From an uncultured Collinsella sp. (GTDB lineage Bacteria; Actinomycetota; Coriobacteriia; Coriobacteriales; Coriobacteriaceae): 64,000 nucleotides of DNA. A program made the translations under genes and the position numbers. Where the stretch lies: positions 186,001 through 250,000 of the forward strand of contig UQTU01000001.1 of assembly GCA_900544135.1 (NCBI GenBank), in the 5' to 3' direction. The number at the start of each line of letters is the position of its first letter. Position 1 is the first letter of the stretch. Of the stretch, positions 17,236 to 25,572 are shown piece by piece. Below the pieces are notes generated by a model, which saw only the letters and a list, made by a program, of their open reading frames with translations, searched no databases and was not told where the DNA came from.

Positions 17236-18591
17236 TTAGTACACGCGATCGTTGAGCGTGCTCCAGAGCTTCTTGGACTCGGCCATGGTCCACGCGTTGA
17301 TCTTGTCCTCATCAATCCCAACGAACTCACGATCCTTGTACAGGACGCGGCCGTTGATGATGGTGGTGCGGCAGTTTTTGCCCATCATGCCAAAGAGCAT
17401 GTGGCCGTCGATATTCTCCTCGCTCAGCGGCGTAAAGGGCTTGTAGTCCATGACGATGACATCGGCGGCAGCGCCGGCCTCGAGCACGCCGAGCTTGCGA
17501 TCGAAGTACTTGCTCGCCATCTTGGCGTTGTTCTCGAACAGCATGGTCATGGCCTCGCACCAGCCCACGTTGGGCATGGCGGCGTTGTGGCGCTGAATGA
17601 TCAGGAAGACCTTAAGGCTCTCGAGCATATCGTGGGTGTAGGCGTCGGTGCCCATGCACACGGGGATACCGCGGCGGAAGAACTCGAGCACGGGGGCGCA
17701 GCCCACGGCGTTGCCCATATTGGATTCGGGGTTGTTGACGAGCCAGGTACCGGACTCCTTGACGATATCCATCTCGGCAGGCGTCACGTGGATGCAGTGG
17801 CCGAGCATGGTGTCGGGACCCAGCAGATTGTGCTGCAGCAGGCGCTCGACGGGGCTGATGCCACCGCGGTTGAGGCGGGAGTCCCACACGTCATTCATGC
17901 CCTCGCACACATGGATGTGGAAGCCGGTCAGGCCGTTGTTGGCCTCGGCCATCTTATCCATGGTCTCGTCCGACAGCGTAAAGGTGGCATGTCCGCCAAA
18001 CATGGCGGCGATCATGTGGTTGTCGTTATCGCGACGCTCCTTGGCGGCCCACTGGGCAAACTCGGCGTTCTCGGCAATGGCCTGGTCGCATTTTTCCTGG
18101 CCGCGGCGGTCGGAGACCTCGTAGCACAGGCACGAACGCATGCCCAGCTCCTGAGCTGCATCCTTAATGGTAAAGAGGCTTCCCGGGATTTCGCAGAAGC
18201 TCGCATGGTGATCGAAGATCGTGGTGACGCCATCGCGGATGGAGTCAAGAATCGTGGCATAGGCGCTGGCCTTGGTGCCGTCGAGCGTCAGGTTGTCGTC
18301 GATCTTCCACCACTGCTGCTCAAGATTCTCCAGGAAGTTGGTGGGGTTGCAGCCCTTAATGGCAAGGCCGCGGGCCAGACCCGAGTAGATGTGGGTGTGG
18401 CAATTGATGAGTCCGGGCATGATGAGGTTGCCCTGGGCGTCGACGTACTCGGCATCCGGGTACTTGGCCTTGAGCTCGCACTCGGGGCCCACTTCGACGA
18501 TCGTATCTCCGTCAATGGCGACCGCACCGTTGGGAATGAACGGGGTCTGAGCGTTGCGAGTAAAGACGGAACCGTTAGCGACCAGAAGCAT
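17236..18591 (-). CDS. ssnA: SsnA aminohydrolase
   Basis: A 451-residue amidohydrolase-superfamily protein of the SsnA family. Metal-site signatures are NCHTHIYSGLARG (about 61-73), a His in GFHIHVCEG, HCIHVTPAE and the conserved Asp in MGTDAYTHD. It resembles guanine deaminase/chlorohydrolases, and a cyclic amidine intermediate of purine breakdown is the likely substrate. The start is the second ATG (18591), preceded by AGGGAG; the ATG six codons upstream overlaps that ribosome site. It is 150 nt upstream of ygfK, with no gene between them. Confidence 0.92.
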   Translation of the reverse strand: MLLVANGSVFTRNAQTPFIPNGAVAIDGDTIVEVGPECELKAKYPDAEYVDAQGNLIMPGLINCHTHIYSGLARGLAIKGCNPTNFLENLEQQWWKIDDNLTLDGTKASAYATILDSIRDGVTTIFDHHASFCEIPGSLFTIKDAAQELGMRSCLCYEVSDRRGQEKCDQAIAENAEFAQWAAKERRDNDNHMIAAMFGGHATFTLSDETMDKMAEANNGLTGFHIHVCEGMNDVWDSRLNRGGISPVERLLQHNLLGPDTMLGHCIHVTPAEMDIVKESGTWLVNNPESNMGNAVGCAPVLEFFRRGIPVCMGTDAYTHDMLESLKVFLIIQRHNAAMPNVGWCEAMTMLFENNAKMASKYFDRKLGVLEAGAAADVIVMDYKPFTPLSEENIDGHMLFGMMGKNCRTTIINGRVLYKDREFVGIDEDKINAWTMAESKKLWSTLNDRVY

Positions 18592-18738
18592 GAATGCTCC
18601 CTTCAACATCAGGGGCGGGGTTTGACACCTCTGACATGGCGGAGTGCGAAGCGCCGGCCTACACCGGAAACGGGCCCTCTCCCGTCAACGCTTCACCAAA
18701 GGGACAAACCCTTTGAAGTGCGGCTTGGCGCCGCATGG

Positions 18739-18770
18739 CGTCGGCGGACGAGGCGATGCGCCCGCCGACG
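18739..18770. other. GC-rich hairpin between permease and ssnA
   Basis: CGTCGGCGG (18739-18747) pairs with CCGCCGACG (18762-18770). No T tract follows on either strand, so it is not a canonical terminator. It could moderate expression between the permease and ssnA on the minus strand. Confidence 0.35.
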
Positions 18771-18786
18771 AATAGCACCGAATTGG

Positions 18787-20181
18787 TTACTTCTTGCTCT
18801 CGGGCAAGACCAGATCCACGGCAGCGTCCTTGGCAGCATCGATGTGCTGAGCCACGACCGGCGTCTGCGGAAGGATCAGGTTAAGGACAATGGCCATGAT
18901 GGCGGTGGGGGTTACGGCATTGGAGCCGATGACGGTGGACACCCAGGCGGGCATACCCTCGCCGGCAAGGCAACCGCTGGCCATCCAGATACCCAGGCCA
19001 AAGACGACGGAGGTGCCGACGATGGTGGTAGTGCGCTGCGTGAGGCCCTCGCGGGTGAACATGCGCACGCCGTTCATGGTGATGGTGCCAAAGACGCCGA
19101 CGGTCGCGCCGCCGATAACGGGCTGCGGGATAGCGGAAAGGACGGCAGAGAGCTGCGGGAACAGACCGGCGATGGCAAAGACGGCCGCGATGATCACAAA
19201 GACCCACTTGTTGACGACCTTGTTGGAGCAGATGATGCCCACGTTCTGGCCAAGGGCGCTGGTGGGAAGACCGCCCAGCAGGCCGCCGACCATAGAGGTA
19301 AGGCCCTGGGACACGATAGCGCCGGAGAGCTCGCGCTCGGTGGGCATACGGTCGATGGAGCCCAGGCAGGCGGCGGAGACGTCACCGATAACCTGGATGG
19401 CAACCATGGGGAACACAACAGCGAGGGTAATGCAGACTTCGGGATCAAACTCGAGCGCGTAGGGCATGAGCTTGGGAAGGGCGAAGACCTGAGCGGTGGC
19501 GACGCTGGAGAAGTCGATCATGCCAAAGGGGATCGAAACGATCATGCCAACGATCATGCCAAAGAACACGGATCCCAGCTTGAGCGTGCCCTTGCCAAAG
19601 TTGGCGAGCGCAAAGACCACGGCGAAGGTGATAAGAGCGACGCACCAGGCCTGCGGAGTGCCCCACAGCGGCGTACCCATACCGCCGGCCATATACTTGA
19701 CGGCCGTGGGATACAGCGAAACGCCGATGGAGAAGATGACCGTACCGGTCACGACGGGCGGGAACAGCCACTTGATCTTGCTGTAGGCCAGACCAAAGAG
19801 GACCGCGACGGCGCCGCCGACGATCTCGCCGCCCAGCAGCGCACCAAAGCTAAAGCCCGAGGCACCCATGGCCTGCAGAGCCGGCAGGAACGCGAACGAA
19901 ACGCCCATGACGATGGGCAGGCCGCCGCCGATGCGACGGAAGGGAGCGAAGGCCTGAAGGGCCGTATCGATCGCCGAAAGAATGAGCGCGACCTGGATGA
20001 TGTCGGTGCTCTGCTGGCTATTAAAGCCGTAGACGCCGGCCATGATGACCGCCGGGGTAATGATGCCGGCAAACGATGCCAGTACGTGCTGAAGGGCACA
20101 CGGGATCATTTCCTTAACGGGAGGCATGCCTTCGCGAGTGAACAGGGCTTCAGTGCCGTTCGTAACCGTCTCCTGGGTCAT
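18787..20181 (-). CDS. NCS2-family purine permease (urate/xanthine)
   Basis: A 464-residue membrane transporter of the nucleobase:cation symporter-2 family with about 12-14 hydrophobic segments. Conserved features are the TM1 Gln-His (CALQHVLASFAG), a substrate-binding Glu region (GDVSAACLG) and the signature GQNVGIICSNKV in the later half. In E. coli the homologous position is held by the urate or xanthine permeases (YgfU/XanQ). The start is ATG 20181 (MTQETV), with GGTGG upstream. It is first in the minus-strand purine operon and divergent from the second PAS-HTH regulator, so it is the likely control point. Which purine it moves cannot be read from sequence. Confidence 0.9.
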   Translation of the reverse strand: MTQETVTNGTEALFTREGMPPVKEMIPCALQHVLASFAGIITPAVIMAGVYGFNSQQSTDIIQVALILSAIDTALQAFAPFRRIGGGLPIVMGVSFAFLPALQAMGASGFSFGALLGGEIVGGAVAVLFGLAYSKIKWLFPPVVTGTVIFSIGVSLYPTAVKYMAGGMGTPLWGTPQAWCVALITFAVVFALANFGKGTLKLGSVFFGMIVGMIVSIPFGMIDFSSVATAQVFALPKLMPYALEFDPEVCITLAVVFPMVAIQVIGDVSAACLGSIDRMPTERELSGAIVSQGLTSMVGGLLGGLPTSALGQNVGIICSNKVVNKWVFVIIAAVFAIAGLFPQLSAVLSAIPQPVIGGATVGVFGTITMNGVRMFTREGLTQRTTTIVGTSVVFGLGIWMASGCLAGEGMPAWVSTVIGSNAVTPTAIMAIVLNLILPQTPVVAQHIDAAKDAAVDLVLPESKK

Positions 20182-20533
20182 TTGACCACCAATCCTCGAA
20201 GTAGTTGTTTTCGCATCTAACGCTCTATTGTGACGCAGTGCGGGGTTGAGGTTGTGCCTTCGTTGCATATCGTATTAAAGATGATTCTCATTCTCAATAA
20301 TAATTTTTTGTTATCATACTATTCTTAAGCTGAAATAACGCATTTCCGCAGGTCAGGAAAGTGTCTGGTCAAAATAACATCTAACTTTTCTTTTGGTCAA
20401 CCGTTTACCGCTAAATTCCTACCGTTCGTCTGCATTACGCAATGTACCTGCGGATATACGAGATGATGGGCAGCGTGTTACCATGAGAAAAAATTGTTAT
20501 GAACATTTCCGATTTCACCCAAAGGAGTTGCCC
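20182..20533. promoter_or_regulatory. Divergent intergenic region, permease and regulator 2
   Basis: No gene is supported. ATGATTCTCATTCTCAATAA at 20281-20300 reads on the minus strand as a TGAGAATGAGAATCAT motif, which resembles a Fur-type box, followed by an AT-rich patch. A start-like ATG at 20483 lies in frame with the regulator but lacks a ribosome-binding site. The paired AACAAA-N3-TTTGTT operators seen near dpaL are not repeated here. Metal control is only a weak suggestion. Confidence 0.3.
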
Positions 20534-21190
20534 GTGAACGAGACCGTACGTCGCTTTTTGCCGATGGTCGATTTTCTGGAGCAGATACTCGGCAAAAACA
20601 GCGAGATCGTGCTGCACGATTTCTCGGATCCCGACCACGCCATCGTCGATATTCGCAACGGCATCGTGAGCGGCCGCAAGGTCGGCGGTCCCGCTACCGA
20701 TCTGGCACTCAAGATCATGCACGATCCCAAGTATCGCGACCTGCCGTTTATTACGGGCTACGAGGGGCGCGGCGCCGGAGGCAAGACGTTGGAGTCAGCG
20801 ACGTACTTTATCCGCGAGAATGACGAGATCGTCGGTATGCTCTGCGTTAACACCGACCTCTCGACTGTGCGCTCCATCAACGCCATGGCTCAGCAGCTCA
20901 TGGCCTGCTTCGACGCTGTGCCGAGGCAGGCGGAGCCCGCGTCTATCGAAGTCGAAAGTCTTTCGGAGTCTACACAGGAGCTCATTGACCGCAGTATTTC
21001 CGAGTTGCTGAGCGCGCGCGGGCTGGATGTAGCGTCGCTTGGTCAGAGCGACCGCGTGGACGTCATTCGCCACCTCAACGGCAACGGGGTGTTCATGCTC
21101 AAGGGCGCCGTGGCCTGCGCCGCCACCGCGCTGGGCATCTCGGAGCCCAGCGTCTACCGCTACCTGCAAAAAGTTCGCAAGGAGGGCTAA
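20534..21190 (+). CDS. YheO/DauR-like PAS-HTH transcriptional regulator (copy 2)
   Basis: A 218-residue paralogue of the regulator at 2448-3101, with the same layout: an N-terminal YheO-type PAS domain (LHDFSDPDHAIVDIRNGIVSGRK, then FIRENDEIVGMLCVN) and a C-terminal helix-turn-helix (DVIRHLNGNGVFMLKGAVA, ISEPSVYRYLQKVRKEG). The GTG at 20534 is chosen because AAAGGAG lies 6 nt upstream and the resulting length equals copy 1; upstream in-frame ATGs add a non-family tail. It is divergent from the NCS2 permease. Two paralogues bracketing one cluster suggest separate control of its two arms, possibly by different ligands. Confidence 0.85.
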   Translation: MNETVRRFLPMVDFLEQILGKNSEIVLHDFSDPDHAIVDIRNGIVSGRKVGGPATDLALKIMHDPKYRDLPFITGYEGRGAGGKTLESATYFIRENDEIVGMLCVNTDLSTVRSINAMAQQLMACFDAVPRQAEPASIEVESLSESTQELIDRSISELLSARGLDVASLGQSDRVDVIRHLNGNGVFMLKGAVACAATALGISEPSVYRYLQKVRKEG

Positions 21191-21237
21191 CGAGCAAAAT
21201 GGAGCGCGGCTCCACAAGCGATCCGTCACTTAACAAA

Positions 21238-21269
21238 AGACCCTGCAGCTCGCACGCGCTGCAGGGTCT
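21238..21269. terminator. Bidirectional terminator between regulator 2 and ridA
   Basis: A 12-bp stem, AGACCCTGCAGC (21238-21249) and GCTGCAGGGTCT (21258-21269), is followed by TTTTTG on the plus strand and by TTTTG on the minus strand. It serves the convergent regulator and ridA genes. Confidence 0.88.
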
Positions 21270-21302
21270 TTTTGCATGTCATGTTTAGTTGTTGCCAACG
21301 CC

Positions 21303-21680
21303 TTAGAGAGCGGCGACGACCTCGATCTCGACCAGACCGCCAGCCGGAAGGGCGGCAACCTGGAAAGCGCTGCGCGCGGGGAACGGGGCCTCGAACTTGG
21401 AGGCGTAGATCTCGTTCACGGCAGCGAAGTCGGCAATGTCGGCCAGGTAGACCGTGGTCTTGACGACATCGGCAAACGTAGCGCCGGCGGCAGTCAGCAG
21501 GGCCTCGACGTTAGCAAGGGACTGCTTGGCCTGGGCCTCGACGCCCTCGGGCATCTTGCCAGTTGTGGGGTCGATGCCCAGCTGGCCGGACAGGAACACC
21601 ATGTTGCCGGTCTGGATACCGGGGGAATACGGTCCGATGGCTGCGGGTGCGTTATCGGAAGACACGACGGTCTTGCTCAT
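21303..21680 (-). CDS. ridA: RidA-family imine/enamine deaminase
   Basis: This 125-residue YjgF/YER057c/UK114-family protein hydrolyses reactive enamines such as 2-aminoacrylate. Family signatures are AIGPYSPGIQTGNMVFLSGQ near the N-terminus and the C-terminal PARSAFQVAALP with the substrate Arg, then GGLVEIEVVA. The start is ATG 21680 with GGAG 6 nt upstream. Diaminopropionate ammonia-lyase in the same cluster forms 2-aminoacrylate, so RidA plausibly protects PLP enzymes from that intermediate; this link is inference. A minus-strand promoter is seen at 21770-21798. Confidence 0.9.
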   Translation of the reverse strand: MSKTVVSSDNAPAAIGPYSPGIQTGNMVFLSGQLGIDPTTGKMPEGVEAQAKQSLANVEALLTAAGATFADVVKTTVYLADIADFAAVNEIYASKFEAPFPARSAFQVAALPAGGLVEIEVVAAL

Positions 21681-21980
21681 GTTTTTCTCCTTACGATCAG
21701 ATAGAGAGCGTGAGCGCGGCGTTCGCACCGGGAGGCACAATTCGGTCTGAACACCGCGCTTGATTTGGGATAGTACTCAAGGTTTCTGTTTGATGCAAGA
21801 ATATTATCAGCTGGAGAGAATATTTTATCGCCCAACGGCGCCCGTTGGCAGCTGAACGGTTCTCCACGGGGTCAGCCAGCCTAAGCTGCTGAAGACTTTA
21901 TCCCGCTTGGAGCACGGGCATCGCCTGCCGCAACGGCACCACTATACTTTTGAATATCTGAGCATTTTGAAAGGCAGGAT
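21681..21980. promoter_or_regulatory. Divergent promoter region of ridA and the U32 gene
   Basis: For ridA, TTGCAT (21793-21798) and TACTAT (21770-21775) on the minus strand are 17 bp apart. For the U32 gene, TATACT at 21943-21948 could be a -10 box, but no good -35 is seen. A small hairpin, CCAACGG-CGC-CCGTTGG, lies at 21832-21848. No gene is supported in this stretch. Confidence 0.45.
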
Positions 21981-24473
21981 ATGACCGCAACCGCCAGTCG
22001 AACCACCAACCGCAGACCCGAGCTTTTGGCGCCCGCCGGAGGGCCCGAGCCCTTTGCCGCCGCGCTCGCTGCCGGGGCAGACGCCATCTACTGCGGCATG
22101 GGCAGCTTCAACGCCCGCCGCAAGGCAACCAACTTTACCGACGAGGCCTTTGAGCAAGCCTGCCGCGCCGCGCATCTAGCCGGGTCGCGCGTCTACGTCA
22201 CGGTAAACATCGTCATCAAGCAGTCTGAGATGGGCGATGCGCTGCAACTCATCCATCGCTGCTCCACGCTGGGCGCCGACGCCTTCATTATCCAGGACTG
22301 GGGTCTGTTCTTTGAGGTCAAGCGCACCATGCCCGGCATCGAGACACACATCTCGACCCAGGCGAACATCCACGACGACCGCGGAACCCTTTGGTGCCGT
22401 GAGCAGGGCGCCGACCGCGTGACTCTCTCGCGCGAGCTCTCCATCGACGAGATCGCCGCCATTCACAACGCCGCGCCCGATGTGGACCTTGAGGTCTTTA
22501 GCCACGGTGCCATCTGCTTTTGCTACTCGGGTCTGTGCCTGCTGTCGAGCTTTGCCATGGCTGGCCGCTCGGCCAACCGCGGCATGTGCGCCCAGCCCTG
22601 CCGCCTACCCTACAAGCTAATTGACGAGAACGGCCGCTCGCTCTCCCCTGCCGGACGCGAGCGCGCGCTGTGCCCGCGCGACACCAACACTTCGCAGCTT
22701 GTTCGCCGTCTGTATGACGCCGGCGCCGCATCGCTCAAGCTCGAGGGCCGCATGAAGGCCCCCGATTACGTGTATTCCATCGTCGACGTGTATCGTCATC
22801 AGATTGATGACATGCTGGCCGATGTTTCGACCTCTAAGGATGAGGATGCGGCCCGCCAGCGACAGCTCAAGCGCTGCTTTAACCGCGACTTTACGCACGC
22901 CTACCAAGACGGTACCTCGGGTGACGAGATGATGAGCTACGAGCGCTCCAACAACCGCGGCCAGATCGTGGGCACGGTGCTGGGCAGCCGCCCGGCCAAC
23001 CGCGATGTGCGCGGCCTCAAGCCCGACGACCGCCGTCGGCGCGCCGCCATCGCCCGCATTGAGTTGTTTGAGCCCGTGGGCAAGGGCGACCTGCTGGAGC
23101 TTCGCCACGATATCGAGTTTGACCAGTTCCTGACCACCATTGCCGCCGATGATGCCGCCGCCGGTGACATCATCGAGTGCCGCGTGCCTCGCAGCATGCC
23201 CGAGGGCTGCCGCGTGCGCGTGATTCGAAGCCAGCGCGCCATTGACGCTGCCGGCGCCGCGCTCAAGCGCGATGTGCTGCGCCGCCGCGCCGTTGATGTA
23301 ACCGTTGTGGCGCGTTTGGGCGAACCGTTTGCCGTCACGCTTACTTGCTGCGACGCCCCTTCGCTTACGGCCACGGCCACGGGCTTTACCGTCGAGGCCG
23401 CCAAGACCCGCGCGGTCGAGGCGTCCGATCTGGTAGAGCATGTGGGCCGCATGGGGTCCTCGCCCTTTGAGTCCGCGAGCTTTGATGTGGCGCTCGATAA
23501 GGGCTGCGGCATGGGCTTCTCCGCTGTGCACAAGGTGCGCGCCGCCGCCTGCAAGGCGCTGGAGGAGGCCATTCTGGCACCGTATGACGAGCGTGCCCGC
23601 ACGCTCGAGCTGCCGGTGCTCGACAAATGTACGCGGCCCATGCCCGAGCACTACCGCGACGAGCCGCAGATCTGCGCCACCGTCACCTCGCTCGAGGCCG
23701 CCGAGGCAGCGCGAGCGGAGGGTGCAACGCGCATCTACATGACCACCGACGCGCTCGATGCGGCCGAGCTCTCCCCCGCCGATGCGTTTGAGCAGGGCAT
23801 CGTGCCCGTGCTCGACGAGGTCTGCCGCGCCGTTGACCACGAGCGCGTCGACCCGTGGGTTGTTGCCGGCGCCACGGTCGCTATTGGCAACATCTCTGAG
23901 CTTGCCCTGGCCGCCCAGGTTGGCGCCACGGCCGAGATTCGCTCTTGCCTGCCGGTGCACAACACGCCCTGCATGGAGGCGCTTGCCGAGCGCGGGGCCG
24001 GTGCGTTTTGGCTCTCGCCCGAGATCACGCTCGACGAGATTGTCTCGTTCGGCGCCGCCGCGCCCGCGACTCTGGGCATCACCGTCTTTGGCCGCCCACG
24101 CGTCATGACAAGCGAGCATTGCATTCTGCAGGTTGCCAACGGCTGCATCCACGATTGCGCCAACTGCCGCCTGCGTGCCCGCAAGCTCTCGCTCAAGAAT
24201 ATCGACGGCAAGGTCATGCCCGTACGCACCGACATCCATGGCCGCTCTCGCTTGTACGATGCTTACCCCATCGACCTCACGCCGCAGGTACCGCAGTTGC
24301 TCGACGCCGGCGTCCGTCGTCTTATGGTCGACGGAACCTTGCTCGAGGCCGATGAGATTGGCCGTGCCGTCGCTCGCGTCCGTCGCGCCGTCGAGGCGGC
24401 TCAAGCCGGCCGCAAGCCCGCCGCCCGCCTGCGCGGCGCCACCTCGGGCTGCATGTTTGTGGGAATTAGCTAA
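21981..24473 (+). CDS. U32 peptidase-family protein (RlhA/YdcP-like)
   Basis: An 830-residue protein of the U32 (collagenase-like) family. Residues 1-300 hold the catalytic-type domain (ELLAPAGGPEPFAAALAAGADAIYCG, then the Cys-rich signature FSHGAICFCYSG...CAQPCRLPY). A long central region matches the extra domain of YdcP-type members. A C-terminal part ends with CIHDCANCRLRARK. In E. coli RlhA/YdcP makes 5-hydroxycytidine in 23S rRNA using iron-sulfur chemistry, so RNA modification is more likely than proteolysis; this is family knowledge. The start ATG at 21981 follows AAAGGCAGG. It is probably cotranscribed with the downstream pseudouridine synthase. Confidence 0.85.
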   Translation: MTATASRTTNRRPELLAPAGGPEPFAAALAAGADAIYCGMGSFNARRKATNFTDEAFEQACRAAHLAGSRVYVTVNIVIKQSEMGDALQLIHRCSTLGADAFIIQDWGLFFEVKRTMPGIETHISTQANIHDDRGTLWCREQGADRVTLSRELSIDEIAAIHNAAPDVDLEVFSHGAICFCYSGLCLLSSFAMAGRSANRGMCAQPCRLPYKLIDENGRSLSPAGRERALCPRDTNTSQLVRRLYDAGAASLKLEGRMKAPDYVYSIVDVYRHQIDDMLADVSTSKDEDAARQRQLKRCFNRDFTHAYQDGTSGDEMMSYERSNNRGQIVGTVLGSRPANRDVRGLKPDDRRRRAAIARIELFEPVGKGDLLELRHDIEFDQFLTTIAADDAAAGDIIECRVPRSMPEGCRVRVIRSQRAIDAAGAALKRDVLRRRAVDVTVVARLGEPFAVTLTCCDAPSLTATATGFTVEAAKTRAVEASDLVEHVGRMGSSPFESASFDVALDKGCGMGFSAVHKVRAAACKALEEAILAPYDERARTLELPVLDKCTRPMPEHYRDEPQICATVTSLEAAEAARAEGATRIYMTTDALDAAELSPADAFEQGIVPVLDEVCRAVDHERVDPWVVAGATVAIGNISELALAAQVGATAEIRSCLPVHNTPCMEALAERGAGAFWLSPEITLDEIVSFGAAAPATLGITVFGRPRVMTSEHCILQVANGCIHDCANCRLRARKLSLKNIDGKVMPVRTDIHGRSRLYDAYPIDLTPQVPQLLDAGVRRLMVDGTLLEADEIGRAVARVRRAVEAAQAGRKPAARLRGATSGCMFVGIS

Positions 24474-24488
24474 TCGAAAGGCTTACAC

Positions 24489-25148
24489 GTGAACGAAGAA
24501 CCTCAAGTCCTCTACTGCGACGCCTGGCTCATGGCTATCGATAAGCCTGCCGGCATGATCGTCCACGGTGACGGCACCGGCGAGCGCACACTTACCGACT
24601 ACGCCAGCGACCTGCTGCTGGCGATGGGCGACGGCTTTGCCGCGACCGACATGCAACCGCTCAACCGCTTGGACCGCGACACCACCGGCGTGGTGTTGTT
24701 CTCGCTCGACAAGCGGACGCAGCCCGCTTTTGACCAGATGGTCATCGACCACGCATTCGAAAAGCACTATCTGGCGCTCGCCGAGGGCAAGATCGACTGG
24801 AACGAAAAGCTCATCGACAAGCCCATCGCCCGCGACCGCCACGACAGCCGCAAGATGCGCGTCGGCGCCAGCGGCAAGCCGTCTCAGACGCGCGTGAAGG
24901 TGCTCAAGCGCCTTAAGAGCCGCCGAGGCCTGCCCACGCGCTCGTATATCGATGTCGAGCTGCTCACCGGCCGCAAGCACCAAATCCGTGTGCACCTGGC
25001 AAACGAGCATCATCCCCTGGTTGGCGACGACCTATACGGAACGCCGCGCCCCTGCGGCCTGATGCTCCACGCCCACAGCGTGTCCTTCACGCATCCCGTA
25101 ACCGGCGAGCACATCCACATCGAAGCCCCCTGCCCCTGGGAGCCCTAA
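24489..25148 (+). CDS. RluA-family pseudouridine synthase
   Basis: A 219-residue stand-alone synthase domain. The catalytic Asp lies in NRLDRDTTGVVLF (about residue 61), and the C-terminal RNA-binding motif GRKHQIRVHL is present. No S4 domain precedes it. The start is GTG 24489, with GAAAGG upstream, 15 nt after the U32 stop. Both partners in the unit appear to act on RNA. The target uridine cannot be assigned from sequence. Confidence 0.88.
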   Translation: MNEEPQVLYCDAWLMAIDKPAGMIVHGDGTGERTLTDYASDLLLAMGDGFAATDMQPLNRLDRDTTGVVLFSLDKRTQPAFDQMVIDHAFEKHYLALAEGKIDWNEKLIDKPIARDRHDSRKMRVGASGKPSQTRVKVLKRLKSRRGLPTRSYIDVELLTGRKHQIRVHLANEHHPLVGDDLYGTPRPCGLMLHAHSVSFTHPVTGEHIHIEAPCPWEP

Positions 25149-25149
25149 A

Positions 25150-25188
25150 CCACCACAATGGGGACAGGCACCTTTGTGGTGGTTTTGC
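25150..25188 (+). terminator. Terminator-like palindrome carrying the GGGGACAGGCACC repeat
   Basis: CCACCACAA (25150-25158) and TTGTGGTGG (25174-25182) form a perfect 9-bp stem around TGGGGACAGGCACCT, followed by TTTTGCC. It lies directly after the pseudouridine synthase stop and probably ends that transcript. The GGGGACAGGCACCTTTGTGG part recurs at 25531-25557. Confidence 0.65.
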
Positions 25189-25216
25189 CGCAATGGCCCA
25201 GCCACGGTCCCAAAAC

Positions 25217-25434
25217 GTCTCGATCTGTAACAGTTAGAACCCATTTTCCGGCCTATCTGTTACAAATCGAGACATTCGAATCCCCCTTAAGGGAAAATCT
25301 CAATCTGTAACAACAACTCGGCAAAATCGGCCCAAGATGTTACAGATCGAGACAAAGGGACGGCGCGGTTCGGAAGAATCTCAATCTGTAACATCTAGCC
25401 CACTTTTAACGGTCCAGTTGTTACAGACTTAGAC
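25217..25434. repeat. Three tandem palindromic elements, about 81-bp period
   Basis: Three inverted-repeat units stand in a row. Unit 1 arms are at 25217-25233 and 25257-25273 (17 bp, one mismatch). Unit 2 arms are at 25298-25312 and 25338-25353. Unit 3 arms are at 25379-25393 and 25419-25434. All share the arm core TCTCRATCTGTAACA and its complement, with 22-26 nt between arms. Unit starts are 80-81 bp apart. There is no coding potential. The array looks like clustered miniature palindromic repeats or paired binding sites. Confidence 0.75.
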
Positions 25435-25451
25435 AAAACCGGTAGACAACG

Positions 25452-25486
25452 AAAGCGGCAACGCCCGTGATAGACGTTGCCGCTTT
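25452..25486. terminator. Intrinsic terminator after the DeoR-type gene
   Basis: AAAGCGGCAACG (25452-25463) and CGTTGCCGCTTT (25475-25486) form a 12-bp stem with T runs on both strands (TTTTC on plus, and a short run on minus). It terminates the minus-strand DeoR/oxidoreductase unit and any readthrough from the plus side. Confidence 0.8.
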
Positions 25487-25530
25487 TCTATTGAGAAAAC
25501 TACTCGGTTTTCGTTACTAATCGCCGCAGC

Positions 25531-25557
25531 GGGGACAGGCACCTTTGTGGTGGTTTT
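25531..25557 (+). repeat. Second copy of the GGGGACAGGCACC repeat
   Basis: Positions 25531-25557 repeat 25160-25186 without change, but the left arm of the palindrome is missing. The two copies bracket the three-palindrome array. Short motifs of this type often belong to REP-like families; that reading is an inference. Confidence 0.6.
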
Positions 25558-25572
25558 GGCCTTGTCCCATCG

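Noticed and set aside
20281..20300. Fur-box-like motif before the NCS2 permease
   Set aside because: The match is partial and isolated, and no iron gene is adjacent; kept only as a weak note in the intergenic entry.
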